Of a DNA stretch of 7,147 nt, positions 6,421-7,147 are shown in pieces (the stretch's first letter is position 1; each line of letters begins with the position of its first letter). Source of the stretch: Desulfofustis sp. GTDB taxonomy: Bacteria > Desulfobacterota > Desulfobulbia > Desulfobulbales > Desulfocapsaceae. Under the pieces are notes generated by a model that saw only the letters and a list, made by a program, of their open reading frames with translations, made no database searches and was not told the DNA's origin. Both the position numbers and the translations under genes were made by a program. The stretch spans positions 1-7,147 of the forward strand of contig JAQYVS010000414.1 in the NCBI GenBank assembly GCA_030145365.1, read 5' to 3'.

Positions 6421-7147
6421 TTAGCCAATACCGGCGATGGAGATATGCTTGGTCTCAAGATAGGCATCGATTCCTTCACTGCCAAGCTCCCGCCCCCAGC
6501 CGCTCTGTTTGAAACCGCCAAAAGGGCAGTTGCTGGTAGATGGTATGGGATCGTTGATGCCCACGGTTCCGGCCTCAAGCGCTTCCGACACCCGAAAAGC
6601 ACGATTCAGGTCGGTGGTAAAGGCATAGGCCGCCAACCCGAATTCCGTATCGTTGGCTTTGTCGATTATTTCCTGTTCATTATCAAAACGATACATGGCT
6701 GCAATCGGCGCAAAGATCTCCTCTTTATGACAACGTACGTCCTCTGGAACATCGGTCAACAGGGTTGGAACCAGAAAATTACCTTCTTCACCGTATCGTT
6801 TCCCCCCCACAAGAACCCGGGCGCCTGCGGCTACCGCTTCGTCGATAAATGACAGAGCAGAAGACAGGGCCTTCTCATCAATCAATGGCCCGACATCGAC
6901 ACCATTATCCATACCGCTGCCGACGCCAAGTGCTCCTATCTTCGCTGTCAATTGCTCTGTAAACCTTTCAAAGATGGAACTCTGGATATAAATACGATTC
7001 GCGGCAATACAGGATTGCCCGTTATTTCTGAATTTGGTTACCAGCACCCCGTCCATAGCCTGATCAAAATCAGCATCTTCAAAGACAATTAACGGGGCAT
7101 TGCCACCAAGCTCAAGGGACAATTCGGTACAGGTTTCAGCAGCACCT
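6421..7147 (-). CDS. NAD(P)-dependent aldehyde dehydrogenase, succinate-semialdehyde dehydrogenase type (partial, 5' end outside window)
   Basis: The visible 241 residues are the C-terminal half of an enzyme usually about 480 residues long; the N-terminal cofactor-binding half lies beyond the right edge. The catalytic Glu is in LSLELGGNAP and the nucleophilic Cys in FRNNGQSCIAANR. The ELGG-to-GQxC spacing, GPLIDEKA, NDTEFGLAAYAFT, VGIND and PFGGFKQSGWGRE are all typical of the superfamily. The stretch from LELGGNAP through NGVDVGPLIDEKA to ANDTEFGLAAY is very like E. coli GabD, so succinate semialdehyde is the best substrate guess. Glutarate semialdehyde, lactaldehyde or glycolaldehyde remain possible. 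The second Cys that follows the nucleophile in E. coli GabD (TCVCANR) is Ala here. The reading frame stays open to the window edge; the TTG at 7122 is an internal Leu codon, not a start. The gene ends in TAA, 79 bases before the MoaD-like gene. Confidence 0.9.
   Translation of the reverse strand, partial: GAAETCTELSLELGGNAPLIVFEDADFDQAMDGVLVTKFRNNGQSCIAANRIYIQSSIFERFTEQLTAKIGALGVGSGMDNGVDVGPLIDEKALSSALSFIDEAVAAGARVLVGGKRYGEEGNFLVPTLLTDVPEDVRCHKEEIFAPIAAMYRFDNEQEIIDKANDTEFGLAAYAFTTDLNRAFRVSEALEAGTVGINDPIPSTSNCPFGGFKQSGWGRELGSEGIDAYLETKHISIAGIG

Noticed and set aside
6445..6852. 135-residue plus-strand frame opposite the aldehyde dehydrogenase
   Set aside because: It is antisense to strongly conserved aldehyde dehydrogenase motifs, so it is a shadow frame.
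7120..7122. TTG as a start codon for a 233-residue aldehyde dehydrogenase
   Set aside because: The frame continues to the window edge and encodes family-like residues before this codon; a start here would remove the whole cofactor-binding half of the enzyme.

Overview
The window is a single-strand cluster: all five supportable protein-coding genes lie on the minus strand, and no convincing gene lies on the plus strand. In transcription order (right to left) they are: the C-terminal half of an NAD(P)-dependent aldehyde dehydrogenase of the succinate-semialdehyde dehydrogenase type (cut by the right edge); a 74-residue MoaD/ThiS-like sulfur-carrier protein ending in Gly-Gly; a 241-base intergenic region with several inverted repeats; glycerol kinase (glpK); FAD-dependent glycerol-3-phosphate dehydrogenase large subunit (glpA); its flavoprotein partner (glpB); and a cysteine-rich iron-sulfur protein with two [4Fe-4S] motifs and a CCG-type (heterodisulfide-reductase) domain, in the place where glpC usually sits. 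The last 156 bases hold no gene that I can support.

Together glpK-glpA-glpB-(glpC/hdrD-like) make a complete anaerobic glycerol-use module. GlpK phosphorylates glycerol. GlpA/GlpB oxidise glycerol 3-phosphate to dihydroxyacetone phosphate. The iron-sulfur subunit should carry the electrons onward to the quinone pool or another membrane carrier. The four genes are tightly packed (gaps of 29 and 22 bases, one 8-base overlap) and only glpK has a strong Shine-Dalgarno sequence, so they look like one translationally coupled operon led by glpK. No glycerol facilitator or GlpR repressor is in view.

The organism is probably an anaerobic bacterium. The iron-sulfur subunit resembles HdrD/DsrK-type proteins more than enterobacterial GlpC, and both such proteins and stand-alone MoaD-like carriers are common in sulfate- or metal-reducing Desulfobacterota. 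That assignment is inference from gene content and protein style, not a database match.

The points most worth a second look are the HdrD/DsrK-like subunit replacing classical GlpC, the mutually exclusive inverted repeats upstream of glpK, the orphan MoaD-like protein beside an aldehyde dehydrogenase, and a glycerol kinase that seems to lack both well-known regulatory sites. I found no mobile element, CRISPR array, tRNA or rRNA, and nothing that is clearly a new system.
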